The notes under the pieces were generated by a model. That model was not told where the DNA came from, searched no databases, and saw nothing but the letters and a program-made list of their open reading frames with translations. Positions 25,516 through 35,996 of a stretch of 64,000 nt of DNA are shown here, one piece after another. Position 1 is the stretch's first letter. Each line of letters opens with the position of its first letter. Both the position numbers and the translations under genes were made by a program. This DNA comes from Pseudomonadota bacterium (GTDB taxonomy: Bacteria > Pseudomonadota > Gammaproteobacteria > Steroidobacterales > Steroidobacteraceae): assembly GCA_016713725.1 (NCBI GenBank), contig JADJOO010000008.1:1-64000 (forward strand), in the 5' to 3' direction.

Positions 25516-26844
25516 ATGCCGCGTCGTATGAATCCGGGCAATCTCCTCGATAGCAGGAATGGGCGTTTCCTCACCTTTGGCCTGCTGTACGTCTCCGAAG
25601 GCATTCCCTACGGCTTTACCTCGATTGCCATGGTTGCATTCATGCGCCAACCGGAAGTGTCTCTGGCATTGATCGGAACTTTCGTCGCGGCGCTCTTCTG
25701 CCGTGGGCCTTCAAGTGGGCTCGGGCGCCGGTAATCGACCTGGTCAAGCTGCATCGACTTGGCGGTCGCAAGGCCTGGATCGTTTTCTGTACTTCGATGA
25801 TGGTGGTGACGCTGCTGATTGCAGCCAACGTCGATTTCGAAACGCATTTCCCGCTGCTGCTTGCCATGATTGTGCTGAACAATGTGTTCTGCGCCACGCA
25901 GGATGTGGCCATCGATTCGCTGGCGGTGAGCACGCTGCAGGCCGACGAGCGGGGCAGGGGCAATGGCTTCATGTTTGCGGGCCAGTACCTCGGCATCGCG
26001 CTAGGGTGGTGGCGGCGCCATGTTCGTCAACGGGACGTTCGGCTTTGGGGCGGCCCTGGCCAGCGTCGCCGGCCTGCTGCTCGTGAGCCTCCTTTTCGTC
26101 GTGATGTTCGTTCGCGACCCGCACGCCGACCCGACTCTCATGCGACAGTCCGATGCTCTCCGGCGGCTGGTCGGCACGATGGTGTCCTTCGTCAAGGAGG
26201 TCTACAGCAGCTTCTGGCAGTCAGGTCGCGGGCCTCAGATTGGCGTTGCGTTTGCCCTGCTGCCCATCGGCGCACTGGCGCTGGCGTACGCCACGTTGGG
26301 AACCATCCAGGTCGACTATGGCCTGAAAGATCACCAGATTGCCGCACTGAGTCTCTACAACACCATCGCCGCTGCCATCGGCTGCATGGCCGGTGGGTGG
26401 CTGGGCGACCGCTTCGGATTGAAGAGAACCGTAGCCCTCGCGTATGCGCTAACGGCCGCGCCCACGTTGATACTGGCCATACAGATCTCTATCGGCGGCC
26501 TGCAGTCAGTGCCGATCGACAGGTTCTACGGGATCATCATCGCCCATGGCCTGTTCTACGGCATGGCCTTCGGGGTGCGAAATGGGATTTTCATGGGGAT
26601 GACGAACCCGGCTGTGGCCGCGACTCAGTTCACTGCCTTCATGGGCATGGGCAACGTCGCAATCAGCATCGGCAACTACTGGCAGGGAGTCGTCGCGGAG
26701 AGCCTGGGTTACGCAGTCGTCCTCTACCTGGATGCGCTGTTCTGCATCCTGGTGATCCTGGTCATTCCGTTCCTGCGCGAACGGGAGGATCAGGCGGTCG
26801 TGAACAAATCCGCCACCGTCAAGCCGCAGCTCGCCACGGGGTGA
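25516..26844 (+). CDS. AmpG-like MFS permease, frameshifted
   Basis: Member of the AmpG/PAT branch of MFS (LYVSEGIPYGFTSIAMVAFMRQPEVSLALIGTFVAALF, then VIDLVKLHRLGGRKAWIVF, LNNVFCATQDVAIDSLAVSTLQADERGRGNGFMFAGQYLGIALG). Breaks near 25705 and 26008 shift the frame. The rest is open to the stop at 26844 (AMFVNGTFGFGAALASVAGLLLV and MTNPAVAATQFTAFMGMGNVAISIGNYWQG). The length of about 443 codons is normal. AmpG proper imports muropeptides in the inner membrane, but the clade includes other substrates. It starts 40 bp after IS256 copy 2, so its original promoter may be gone. Confidence 0.8.
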
Positions 26845-26914
26845 ACAAGATTGCCAGCGTCCATGTCCGTGTGTCCGAGCACGGCGCGTTCGATCCCCGC
26901 CGACTCTCTCGCGC

Positions 26915-26970
26915 CGAAACGGTTTTTGATCTGAATTTCAAATGGTTTTTGGCATTACCCGCGGACTATC
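26915..26970 (+). repeat. Partial third copy of the att-like repeat flank
   Basis: It shares GTTTTTGAT, the spaced TTT run and GGCATTACCCGCGGACTATC with the flank downstream of CCA in copy 1 (6721-6770) and more weakly with copy 2. The tRNA core itself is absent here. It lies just behind the AmpG-like gene. Confidence 0.5.
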
Positions 26971-27072
26971 CGTGCCCGGATGGGACCGACCCGCGGAGCG
27001 GGGCCTTGGATCCGGACCAAGGACACGTGAAGGTCGTCGAGGCCAGGCTCTTCGGGAACACCAGCTGTATGC

Positions 27073-27720
27073 TCATGCCGTCGGTAGCGTACGCGAGGAG
27101 TGCGCGTCGCGGACCTGGTGGTGTCCATGCCGGGCTGCAACTATGCGCAGGACCAGCGCCAGGACGAATGCGAGTGCAACGGGCGAGAACTGGAACTGAC
27201 CGAGTAGCGTGACGTAAACATACGTGCCGGCGAGAACGAGCCAGAGGTAATACATGCCTGCTTTGTGCAATCGCTTCCACGTCGTCGGGGACATTCGTCG
27301 GCGAATCGCATTGAATGACGTCACCGACATCGTGCCGATGAAGATGTAGCCCAGTCCGTCGACCAGCAGAAATCTCGGATCCAGCACGATCTCGCGAAAC
27401 AGCGCCGCATCTACAACGAAAAGCTGAGCGATGAACAGCGCCTGCCACAGCATTGCGAACGCAAACAACAGTCCGAAAATCCGGCGGTTGCGCAGCAGCC
27501 AGCGACTCCACCAGTTCGGGTGTAAACGGCACCACGCCGAGGCCACGAACGCGCACAAGAAGAACGGCAAAGAACAGCGGACGGAGTGGCGGATCAAGCG
27601 CAGGGCATTCTGAGAGTCATCGAGATCGAGCCTGAAGGCGGGCCATACCACAAGAACGCTGGTGACCGCAGCCAACCAGCCAAACAGTCGCCAGTTCTCC
27701 GTAAGGGCAGCAACTCTCAT
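27073..27720 (-). CDS. Ferric-reductase-like transmembrane protein
   Basis: Intact, 215 residues from ATG 27720 (the frame is open upstream but overlaps the TonB receptor gene). Six hydrophobic segments (WRLFGWLAAVTSVLVVWP, LPFFLCAFVASAWCRL, IFGLLFAFAMLWQALFIAQLF, LVDGLGYIFIGTMSVTSF, AGMYYLWLVLAGTYVYVTLL and FSPVALAFVLALVLRIV) with His residues that could bind haem. This is the pattern of the FRD/MsrQ-type haem b membrane domain. It lies 14 bp after the TonB receptor in one operon with the DAO-type oxidase, so it may feed or drain electrons at the membrane, or reduce an imported metal complex. Function is not proven. Confidence 0.7.
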   Translation of the reverse strand: MRVAALTENWRLFGWLAAVTSVLVVWPAFRLDLDDSQNALRLIRHSVRCSLPFFLCAFVASAWCRLHPNWWSRWLLRNRRIFGLLFAFAMLWQALFIAQLFVVDAALFREIVLDPRFLLVDGLGYIFIGTMSVTSFNAIRRRMSPTTWKRLHKAGMYYLWLVLAGTYVYVTLLGQFQFSPVALAFVLALVLRIVAARHGHHQVRDAHSSRTLPTA

Positions 27721-27734
27721 TGTGGCTGTCTGAT

Positions 27735-30026
27735 CTAAAATGCGAGTTCTACAAACGCACCGAATGTCCTGGGGCGGATGATCCACTCGAACGCCTGGTC
27801 CGGAATTGCGATCAACGCAGATTGGGCTGTCACGCCTTCTTCGTTGGTCAAATTCTCGCCGAACACACCGAAGGTCCACCGGTCCATCGTGACCGCAATT
27901 CGAGCGCCAAGCGTCAGGAATCCATCGAACTCGCGGAACTCGCCGACCAGTGGCGTTCGCGATACCTCATTGACGGTCTCGCTGGTGTATGAAGCATCCA
28001 GGTGATACTCAATTTCCGCACGTGAAACGCTCTGCGAGACGTCGATCGATCCGGTCACCATGTGCTCAGGTGTGCCGGGTAGCCGGCTACCCTCGCTGGC
28101 AGTAAAGTTGCCGTCCGCCACCGAAAAGTCCTCGGCAAGTTCGGCGTTGGTATACGCATAGGCCAGAGAGACGACTGCATGATCCCAAGGGCTTGCGCTG
28201 AGTTCGAGTTCGACCCCGTACGAGGTGGCATCGCCGCCGTTGATTGCGGCATCGAGAAAGGAGACAGGTGAGAACGTAGCAATCTGTACGTCCTTCCAGT
28301 CGATGTAGTATCCCGCTACACTGAAGCGATAGTCCTTAGCGACGATACCCTTCAAGCCGATCTCATAGTTCTCCACCTGATCAGGCCGAAAGGTCTGAAT
28401 GTCGGGCGGCTCGGTCGTCGGAAGGGAGTTGGCGCCACCGCGGCGATATCCCTGCGACCACGTGGCGTATGTCATGAGATCGTCCGCGAGGTCGTACGAC
28501 AGATTCAGCTTCAAAATCGTGTCTTGATCACTGTAGGACGTCGGCTCTCCGGAGAAGTCGGACAGCGTCGAGGGATCGGTGTAGTGCTGGTCAGCATCGA
28601 CGCTTGTGTCGAACCAACGTAGGCCGCCGGTCACGTGCATTCGGTCTGTTGCGTGCCAGGTTACTTCGCCGAACACCGCAAGATCCTTGATTTTTGCGGA
28701 ACGGCCGAAGTCGACGATCTGGTCCGTGAGGAATCCAAAGTCCGGGAAAAAGGTGGTCAAACCCATCAGCGTTTCTGTTTCGTCCTCGGACGTGTCGTGG
28801 TCGAGGTAGTACGCACCGACGACCCAGTCGAACCGATCGCCACCAGGCGACATCAGGCGCAGCTCCTGAGCGAACAGGTCGTCGCTGTTTCTGAAGTCGG
28901 CGATGCTGTATTGGGTCGCATCCATAACGAGGCCACTCCGACTCGTAATTTGGAAACGTGAACGGCGTGAAATTGCTGAACGCGCGGCCGCGGTTCTCGA
29001 CGTAGGACGTCGACGAAGTCAGAGAGGCGAAGGGTAGGTCGAACCGCATTTCGAGTGCGTACATGTCCACCTGACGTTCAACGGGTTCCCGGATGGGGCT
29101 GTACATTGTCAGGGCCGGTAGTGGACGTCCTGCGCCTGCCTGCCGTCGGCGTCATCTTCCTGCCGGTGGTATGACAGATCGACGGTCAGCATATCGCTGG
29201 GCTGGAAGCGAGCGGCGAGTCGCACGAATTTCGTAGTGCTCTCGTTGACGTCCTCATTGACGGCGGTAACCACGCCTCCGGCGCCATCGCTGACGCCCAG
29301 TCCGCTGTCAGCCAGGGCAAACCGCGTCAGGTCGACAAACCCGACGTCCTGTGAGTAGCCGGCGTTCGCGCGCAACGCGAAGGTCGAGGTAATTGGTATG
29401 TTCAATGTTCCTTCGACACCGTAGTTGGGCTTGCCGGCGTCGCTCGTCTGGCCTGCCTGCAGTTTGACGTTGCCACTCGTGGCGTCGAACTGCGGTTTAT
29501 GGTGCAGAAATCGAACTGTGCCACCAAGTGCGCCGGATCCATACAGCGTGCCCTGCGGTCCACGCAGCACCTCAACGCGGTCGATGTCGGACAGGTGCAG
29601 GTTCACGAAGATCGGCGTCTCGTCGACATAGATCGAAACTGGTGAGACGGTCACCTGGCGCAGTTCGGAGGTGCCGCTGCCGTCTACGTTGAGTCCACGG
29701 ATTATGATGCGGGTGTTGGACCCATTCCCGCTCGGACCGCGATCGTACGAGGCAAGGCCGGGAATCGAGCGCATCAGGCTGGCGACGTCGTTGATGTTAT
29801 TCGCTTCGAGTCGGTCGGCGGACACTGCGCTGATGTTGTACGGTACGTCGAGCGTCGACAGCGAGCGCCGTGTGGCCGTGACGACAATTTCCTCGAGGTT
29901 GCCGACATCGGCGAGCGCCGCATACGTCGGTAAACACAGGGCTATTGCAACGGCGACGGTGATCGAGCACCGGGTGAAGTGGATCGACGGGTCCGGAGCG
30001 ATGTCGATCAGTTTGCTCGTGCTCAC
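27735..30026 (-). CDS. TonB-dependent outer-membrane receptor, two frameshifts
   Basis: Start GTG 30026, overlapping the DAO stop (GTGA). Signal peptide around FTRCSITVAVAIALCLPTYAALA, TonB box/plug LEEIVVTATRRSLSTLDVPYNISAVSADRL, then IIIRGLNVDG and IDRVEVLRGPQGTLYGSGALGG. Breaks near 29108 and 28935 interrupt the barrel, which continues with FAQELRLMSPGGDRFDWVVGAYY and YATWSQGYRRGGANSLP and ends RPRTFGAFVELAF with the terminal Phe. The length of about 763 codons is normal. With the DAO-type oxidase before it and the ferric-reductase-like gene after, it probably imports the substrate of the cluster. Confidence 0.88.
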
Positions 30027-31474
30027 TTTGTTGTCCTCAGAGTTCCGATTGATGGCGTGCACCCTGCCGCGACGAGTCGGGTAGGGGCGAATATGGCGGG
30101 TGGAAGGGCGTGGCGCAGGTGGCATGGCGGCGTCTTGCGGAAAACCGCAGACACCTTGTCAGGAGATCGAGACTCAGGAAGGCCACTGAGTCGGCCAGGC
30201 CAGCGCCAAGGCCGCCGCTTCACGAACCATGCCGTCGTGGCTTCCGTCTGCTTTCCGAGCAGCAGTTCCGCTGCCGTGCGTCCGTTCAGGTGCGCCATCG
30301 CGACTCCGTTGCCGTTGCAGCCAGCCGCAAGCAACACTCGTTCGCTCTTTACGAAACCAAGATGCGGTAACCCGTCCGGTGTGAGTGCCACCGGACCGCC
30401 CCACTGGTGCACGGGTCGCACGGGCGCAAGAGCGGGGAAGTACTGGTCGAGATGCTGACCCATGATCTTGCTGTAGTCCGGCAGGTACTCGGGACCCATC
30501 TGGGCTGGGCGCGGGATGTCGAAGTACACGTCGCAACCCCAGTGGATGCGGCTATCGGAGGTACGGTGCATGAAATGTGTGATCGGGCCCGCCGTAATCA
30601 GGCCGCATGCAGCGCGCCACCCACTTACTTGCCAGGACCGCTCTGACAGCACGTCTGTGATTTCGCAATGGACGTAACCGGGATACTGGTGCCGCCGCAC
30701 ACCCAGTTCGTTGAGGCCGATGAGCGAATTCGTATATGCATTAGTTGCCAGGACGATCCGATCGGCCACCAGTTGGCCGCCCGGCGTCGTGATCTCCACG
30801 CGGTGCGGGCCGCAGGAGATGCCGATGGCGGGCGACATCTCATGAATCACGACGCCCAGCCCCAGGGCGACACGCTTGAGACCCCGCGCATGCTTGGCGG
30901 GCTGGATATAGCCGATATCCGGGTCGAAGAACCCTTCGTGTAGCATCGGCGAGTCGATTTCCGCGCGAACTTCATGGCGCGTCATTTCGCGCAATTCACG
31001 CACGCCGCCTAGATCGCGCAGGAACGACAACTGCGCGCGCATCTCCGCAGCGTATCTAGGCTCGATCGCTGCGCAAATTGCGCCTGGCTTGCGGTACTCA
31101 GAATCCAGTGAAAATTCGGAAATCAACTCTTCGACGTACCTGCAGGAACGGGCTGCATAGGAATACACCTCTCGCGTCCGCGAGAGCCCGAACAAGTGCT
31201 TAAGATAGCCGTAGGTAGTTACGCGCGGCCAGACGTAGCCGGAGTTACGTCCGCTCGCGCCAAAACCGATATGTTCGGCTTCAAGCAGAGTCACTCGAAT
31301 AGATGGTGCGAGTTGTCTGAGATTGATCGCGGTGGCAAGTCCGGCGAATCCACCTCCGATCACAACCACGTCAGCGCGCTGCTTGCCCGACAGGGCCGGA
31401 CTGGATGCAAGATCCGGCAATTCCGTAAACCAGAACGAGCGATGAGTGCCGTAATCGACCACTACTGCCCCCAA
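30023..31474 (-). CDS. FAD-dependent amine/amino-acid oxidase (DAO superfamily)
   Basis: Open over 483 codons. The FAD Rossmann motif is ADVVVIGGGFAGLATAINLRQLAP with LLEAEHIGFGASGRNSGYVWP behind it, the pattern of OrdL/PuuB-type gamma-glutamylputrescine oxidases and related enzymes. A C-terminal FAD contact is in LLAAGCNGNGVAMAHLNGRTAAELLLG. The last 60 or so residues are not family-like, but the stop overlaps the TonB GTG start, which supports this end. It oxidises a C-N bond, releasing ammonia or amine. Divergent from the spermidine-dehydrogenase-like gene, so both probably act on the same type of amine. Confidence 0.83.
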   Translation of the reverse strand: MGAVVVDYGTHRSFWFTELPDLASSPALSGKQRADVVVIGGGFAGLATAINLRQLAPSIRVTLLEAEHIGFGASGRNSGYVWPRVTTYGYLKHLFGLSRTREVYSYAARSCRYVEELISEFSLDSEYRKPGAICAAIEPRYAAEMRAQLSFLRDLGGVRELREMTRHEVRAEIDSPMLHEGFFDPDIGYIQPAKHARGLKRVALGLGVVIHEMSPAIGISCGPHRVEITTPGGQLVADRIVLATNAYTNSLIGLNELGVRRHQYPGYVHCEITDVLSERSWQVSGWRAACGLITAGPITHFMHRTSDSRIHWGCDVYFDIPRPAQMGPEYLPDYSKIMGQHLDQYFPALAPVRPVHQWGGPVALTPDGLPHLGFVKSERVLLAAGCNGNGVAMAHLNGRTAAELLLGKQTEATTAWFVKRRPWRWPGRLSGLPESRSPDKVSAVFRKTPPCHLRHALPPAIFAPTRLVAAGCTPSIGTLRTTK

Positions 31475-31649
31475 TACTTGAGTGACGCGCAGACACTAGA
31501 CACTGAGTGCGGCTGTAGGAAGAAACTCTTCCGGCCATCTTTTGACAGTTTCGGCCTCGTCCCACGATTTCTGTCCGAATCTGGAAATTGAAAAGCCGGT
31601 CGCCGGTCGCTTACGCTCGCGAACCATTGACACCTGCACGAGCACAGAG

Positions 31650-33574
31650 TTGCCTCATCGTCACAAGAGCGACCGAGGGATTGGCATTGCCATCACACGG
31701 CGGGACTTTCTCAACGGTGCAGTGTTCGGCGCCCTGGGCCGGTACGTTGCCGTCGAACCTGATCGGTACGGCCAATGCGTTCGAGGATGCCGACGCTTGG
31801 TACGGCTACGGCGGCGTCGGCGACTATGCGGTGAGTCATGGCAACACGCCGGAGGTCGTTTCCACCGCTCATCGGCTGCGCGATGGGCTGATCGCTTCAA
31901 GCGCGACAAACGTAATCGAAACTGGCGAAGTCTACGACCTGATCGTCGTTGGCGGTGGCATCGCCGGACTCGCAGCCGCCCGGCGGTTCCTCGCAGGTGC
32001 TCCGAAGGATGCCCGTTGCCTGATCCTCGAGAATCACCCGCTTGCGGGGGGCGAGGCCAAGCGCAATGACTTCCTCGTCGATGGCGTCACGCTTACGGGT
32101 CCGCAAGGCTCGAATGCCTCAGTGGTACCCGATGATGATGGTTGGTACGGAACGCTTTGGGACGAGCTCGGACTGCCGAGGGAGTTCGAGTACGCGCCGG
32201 CGCGCGGTGGCGCGAAAGGGCTGCGCATCGCGCGTGACAACTACCTGTACTCGATGCTCAACGCGGACGAGCTCGTCGACACCGGCTTCTTTTTCTCGAA
32301 GCCACATGTCGCTGACGCCAGGTGGGTCATCAATCCAGCCGTGGAATCCTACGAATCCCTTCCGCTGGATCCCGCAGTACGTCGTGCACTGTGGCAACTC
32401 AAGACCGGCGTCGGTCCCACGCCGCTCCCTGCGGGCGGAGACCAGTGGCTGGACCGGATCAGCCTCACACACCGGAGGCGCGCTGGGCATGCCACCGGCG
32501 GTGACAGAGATTTATTCGCAACTGATGGCGCTCAACTGTGGCGTCGGTTCCGATGCCGTCTCGGCATTGGTGGCGAAAAAGCTGTTCGTACGCTTCTTTG
32601 AGGGATTCGACGATTGTTGCCTGCCGGCCGGCTTCAACCCGGCGAAGGACTACAGAGTCATTTCCTTTCCGGGCGGCAACGATACCGTGGCTCGACACTT
32701 TCTAAAAGCCATCCGGCCTGAGGTGATCGCTGGCGGCAGTTCGTTCGAGGCCGTCTCCACCGGCGCGCTGGACCTCAGCGCTTTCGATGCGCCGGGCGTC
32801 CGGGCGCGAATACGCACGCGGAGTACGGCGATCTAGATACGTCATGAGGGCGAGCCGCAGCATGCCTCGCGCGTCGCGGTCACCTATGTTCGCAGCGGCC
32901 AGCTCTACCGTGCACGTGGCGCGGCGGTCGTTTCGGCCGTCGGCTCCTGGGTGAACCGGCGCATCCTGCCGGACCTGGACGATGAGCACCGCTGGGCGTT
33001 CAGCAGGACCCAGCACGGCTCAAATCTGGTCGTTAACGTTGCGCTGACCAATTGGCGTCCACTGGCAAAACTCGGTATCACGGCATGCCACTACTTCACG
33101 GATCGCGATCTCGGCATTTACTGCAACATTCGTGAACCTATGCGCGTTGGCGGACGCGCGACGCCGTTGGACCCGGACCGGCCCATTGTGCTGACGTTCT
33201 ACATCGGCTTTCCGTCGAAGGGCCCGGCGCGCGAGCAAGCAGTTCGTGCGCGTCAGAAGTTGTTGAATACCTCGTTCACGTCGTTCGAGCACCAGATCCG
33301 TGAACTGCTGACCGATATGCTGGGGCGCCACGGCTTCAATGCGCGCCGTGACGTGGCAGGCATTGTCCTGAATCGCTGGGGCCACTCATATGTTGTGCCT
33401 GAGCCCGGCTTCTTTTTCGGGCTCGATGGGCAACCGCCAATCAGCGCCGTGATGTCGAGACCGCATGGGCGCATTGCGTTTGCCCACTCCGAGATGGCAG
33501 GGATTCAGACCTGGGAGGACGCTGCGCGGTACGGAGAGCAGGCGGCCGATCACGCGCTAGCGACCGCCTTCTGA
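31650..33574 (+). CDS. Spermidine-dehydrogenase-like FAD oxidoreductase, frameshifted
   Basis: A twin-arginine signal (ITRRDFLNGAVFGALG) at residue 14 after TTG 31650 suggests periplasmic export. A break near 31740 leads to the frame with YGYGGVGDYAVSHGNTPEVVSTAHRLRDG and the FAD motif YDLIVVGGGIAGLAAARRFLAG. Further breaks near 32490 and 32835 lead to EIYSQLMALNCGVGSDAVSALVAKKLFVRFFEGFDD and to RFTW-free C-terminal parts (YVVPEPGFFFGLDGQPP, then GRIAFAHSEMAG, typical of the FAD-binding end). The length of about 641 codons equals that of bacterial spermidine dehydrogenase. It likely oxidises a polyamine or related amine with electrons passed to the respiratory chain. The start codon is tentative. 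Confidence 0.75.
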
Positions 33575-33597
33575 CGCGCAGAGTCACCGAGAACCTC

Positions 33598-34803
33598 ATG
33601 AGAACCACTCTGTACGACATCGTCGATCCGCAGTCGATCGCGCAGGTCCGCAAGCCAATTGCCGAAGCGCGCACACTGCCGCGTGAAGCCTTTACCGACC
33701 CGGACTTCTATTGCCTTGAGCAGGAGCGAATCTACCAGCGTCATTGGGTGGCGTGCTGCTTCACGAGCGACGTCGCTGGCGAAGGCGATGCATGGCCATT
33801 CAAAATAATGGGAATGCCGATGCTCGCGGTGCGCGCGAAGGATGGACAACTCCGAACGTTTCATAACATCACACCCTACGACGGGTGCCCTCTTAGAATG
33901 GAGGCGGCACGGGGACTGACACGTCTGGTCGGTCCGTACCACGGCTGGGAGTACGGCCTCGATGGCCGTCTGCTGTCCGCTCCCTACTGGGACGGGGTCG
34001 AGGATTGCCCGCGCGCGCGCGTTGCGCACCTGGACACACAACTCGCGGAGTTGCCCTGCCGAGAGTTCCTTGGTGTCGTCTTCGTACATGTCGGTCGAAA
34101 TCCCGTGGATTTCGACGAGTACGTCGCGCCGGTCCGCCGACATTTTGTTGACTACGACTTCGACGTTACTGAGTTCCTGCGCGGTGCAGGAGGCGAACCA
34201 TTAGGCGTGCTCAACGTCTGTCGCTGCAACTGGAAGACGTTCTTCGAGAATTCAGCCATAAACGTGTTGCACGAGAATTTCGTACATGCAGCGTACCGGC
34301 AGTCACCTCAGATACCTCGCATCGACGCCGCGGGCCGCAAGACGTTTCACGAAATCATGGACGGCGACCTGCTTGGTCTCGGTTTCAGCGCCGCGCGGTT
34401 CGCCGCGACGTACCCGGCCCTCGGCATCCCACACCTAGGTAGGCGCGGACAACGCCCCGACGCGGCCACCTTTGCAACGCTGTATCCCAACTTCTACGTC
34501 TCGATACTGCCGGATTTCATCGAGGTCGCCATCGCAATGCCGGACGGCGTCGCGTCGACATGCGAGCGCAAGCAGTTCCGCGTTCATCGGTCGGTGGCCA
34601 CCGATGTGGATCTACTCCGCGCCGCCGAATCCATGTGCGCCGAGTTCGAGACGGCAGCGAGGGAGGACGGAGTCATTTGCGAGGCAGTACAGGCCGCCCG
34701 TCAGTCACCGGCGTTTTCGCAGCGCTTCTACTCGCCATTCTGGGATGTCATGCATCACAGCTTCAGTATTCGCGTTCTCGATGATCTCGAAGTTGATACC
34801 TGA
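33598..34803 (+). CDS. Rieske-type oxygenase alpha subunit homologue lacking [2Fe-2S] ligands
   Basis: Intact, 401 residues, with the overall order of ring-hydroxylating oxygenase alpha subunits: N-terminal Rieske-like domain (about 40-150) and SRPBCC catalytic domain (about 190-400). The canonical CxH...CxxH is replaced: FHNITPYDGCPL has T92 and Y94 for Cys and His, and LVGPYHGWEY has G112 for Cys; only H115 remains. In the catalytic domain the two iron-binding His are kept (NVLHENFVH, H225 and H230), but the bridging Asp three residues before the first His is N222. So the mononuclear iron site may be formed while Rieske electron transfer is not. It starts 24 bp after the dehydrogenase gene and ends against the MFS start. 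Confidence 0.85.
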   Translation: MRTTLYDIVDPQSIAQVRKPIAEARTLPREAFTDPDFYCLEQERIYQRHWVACCFTSDVAGEGDAWPFKIMGMPMLAVRAKDGQLRTFHNITPYDGCPLRMEAARGLTRLVGPYHGWEYGLDGRLLSAPYWDGVEDCPRARVAHLDTQLAELPCREFLGVVFVHVGRNPVDFDEYVAPVRRHFVDYDFDVTEFLRGAGGEPLGVLNVCRCNWKTFFENSAINVLHENFVHAAYRQSPQIPRIDAAGRKTFHEIMDGDLLGLGFSAARFAATYPALGIPHLGRRGQRPDAATFATLYPNFYVSILPDFIEVAIAMPDGVASTCERKQFRVHRSVATDVDLLRAAESMCAEFETAAREDGVICEAVQAARQSPAFSQRFYSPFWDVMHHSFSIRVLDDLEVDT

Positions 34804-35996
34804 TGATGAAAAACGCCGGGCGGGCTTGGAGAACTGAGAATCCCGGGTTGCTGCTAGGCGTCGCCTGTGGCTTTGCGATTGGCAATTTCGTCATCAACAT
34901 TGCGCCACAGGCGATCAGCGGACTGATGGCGAGTCATGGCTTCAGCGCGGCGCGGGCAGGCGCGACCAACAGTATCGAGATAGGCGCTATCGCGGCGACC
35001 TGCATGCTTCTATCGCCCGTGTTGCACCGATTCGACCACCGTCGCAGCATCGCATTCGGCTCGGCATTACTGATTGTCTGCAATCTTGTGACGGCGGTGG
35101 CGTCGGGGCCGGCGTTGATTGCGGGAATACGGGGCGTCGCGGGAGTGGGAACCGGCGTCGTCCTGGCGGCGGCAAGCTCGGCGTTAGTCATGGCCACCGA
35201 TCCCGACAGGCTGTATGCGCAGGCGGCCCTGCTGATTTCGCTCGTGATGACAGGCGTGATCTATTTTATCGCCGGCGTGAAGCAGTCCTTCGGGCATGCG
35301 GGCCTGATGCTGGCGTTTTCCGGAGTCGTGTTGGTGTGCACGTTGCCAGCCATTCGCCTGATCCCACGAGCGAATCCGGTGAAGGAGCAGACTTTGCGCG
35401 CCTTTCGAGAGGTTCTGCTGGGTGCCGGTGCGCTCAGCGTGATCGCGATGCTGGTCTTCTCTGTGCTGGAAGGCAGCATCTGGAATTTTGCAGAGCGTGC
35501 GGCAATGAACGTCGGCCTCGACGACCGTCAGGTTGGCCTGCTGCTGTCCGTATCGATGTTTTCAGGGTTGATTGGCGCCGTCGTATCGGTCCTCGCAGGT
35601 CATGCGCTCGGTCGCGAGTGGCCGATCATAGTTGGATCGGCGCTGATCGGGCTCTGTGGGCTGTTCATCTATAACCCGCCGAGTACCGCTCTGCTGGTGG
35701 GATCGCTTGCGATCTTCAATCTCGGCTACTTCCTCGTCATCCCGTTCATCTTCGGCGGTTCCTCGGAGCTCGACGCGTCTGGGCGCCTGTCCGCGACCGT
35801 GGCCGGTGTGCAAGTGCTCGGAGGCGCCATTGGACCAGGCTTCGCGGGTGCGGTTATCGAGAGGTACAGCTATGCGGTCCTCGGCTATACCTGTCTCGCG
35901 CTTGCCGCACTCACTGCGATTGCGGGCACCGGCATGGCGCTCGCGATCCGCAGATCGGGCGAGGGACTACCACCCGTGACAGGACCTGTCGCATGA
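34803..35996 (+). CDS. MFS transporter
   Basis: Intact, 397 residues, about 12 membrane segments (first LLLGVACGFAIGNFVINIAPQAISGLMA; GIRGVAGVGTGVVLAAASSALVMA; second half from LSVIAMLVFSVLEGSIWNFAERAAM). The start overlaps the Rieske-like stop by one base, and the stop overlaps the MBL start by 4 bp (ATGA), so it belongs to the operon. It is likely the inner-membrane carrier for the cluster substrate or product. No close functional relative can be named from the sequence. Confidence 0.83.
   Translation: MMKNAGRAWRTENPGLLLGVACGFAIGNFVINIAPQAISGLMASHGFSAARAGATNSIEIGAIAATCMLLSPVLHRFDHRRSIAFGSALLIVCNLVTAVASGPALIAGIRGVAGVGTGVVLAAASSALVMATDPDRLYAQAALLISLVMTGVIYFIAGVKQSFGHAGLMLAFSGVVLVCTLPAIRLIPRANPVKEQTLRAFREVLLGAGALSVIAMLVFSVLEGSIWNFAERAAMNVGLDDRQVGLLLSVSMFSGLIGAVVSVLAGHALGREWPIIVGSALIGLCGLFIYNPPSTALLVGSLAIFNLGYFLVIPFIFGGSSELDASGRLSATVAGVQVLGGAIGPGFAGAVIERYSYAVLGYTCLALAALTAIAGTGMALAIRRSGEGLPPVTGPVA

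Noticed and set aside
24103..25734. 543-codon plus-strand frame
   Set aside because: It is antisense to the intact IS256 transposase and runs by chance into the AmpG-like gene.
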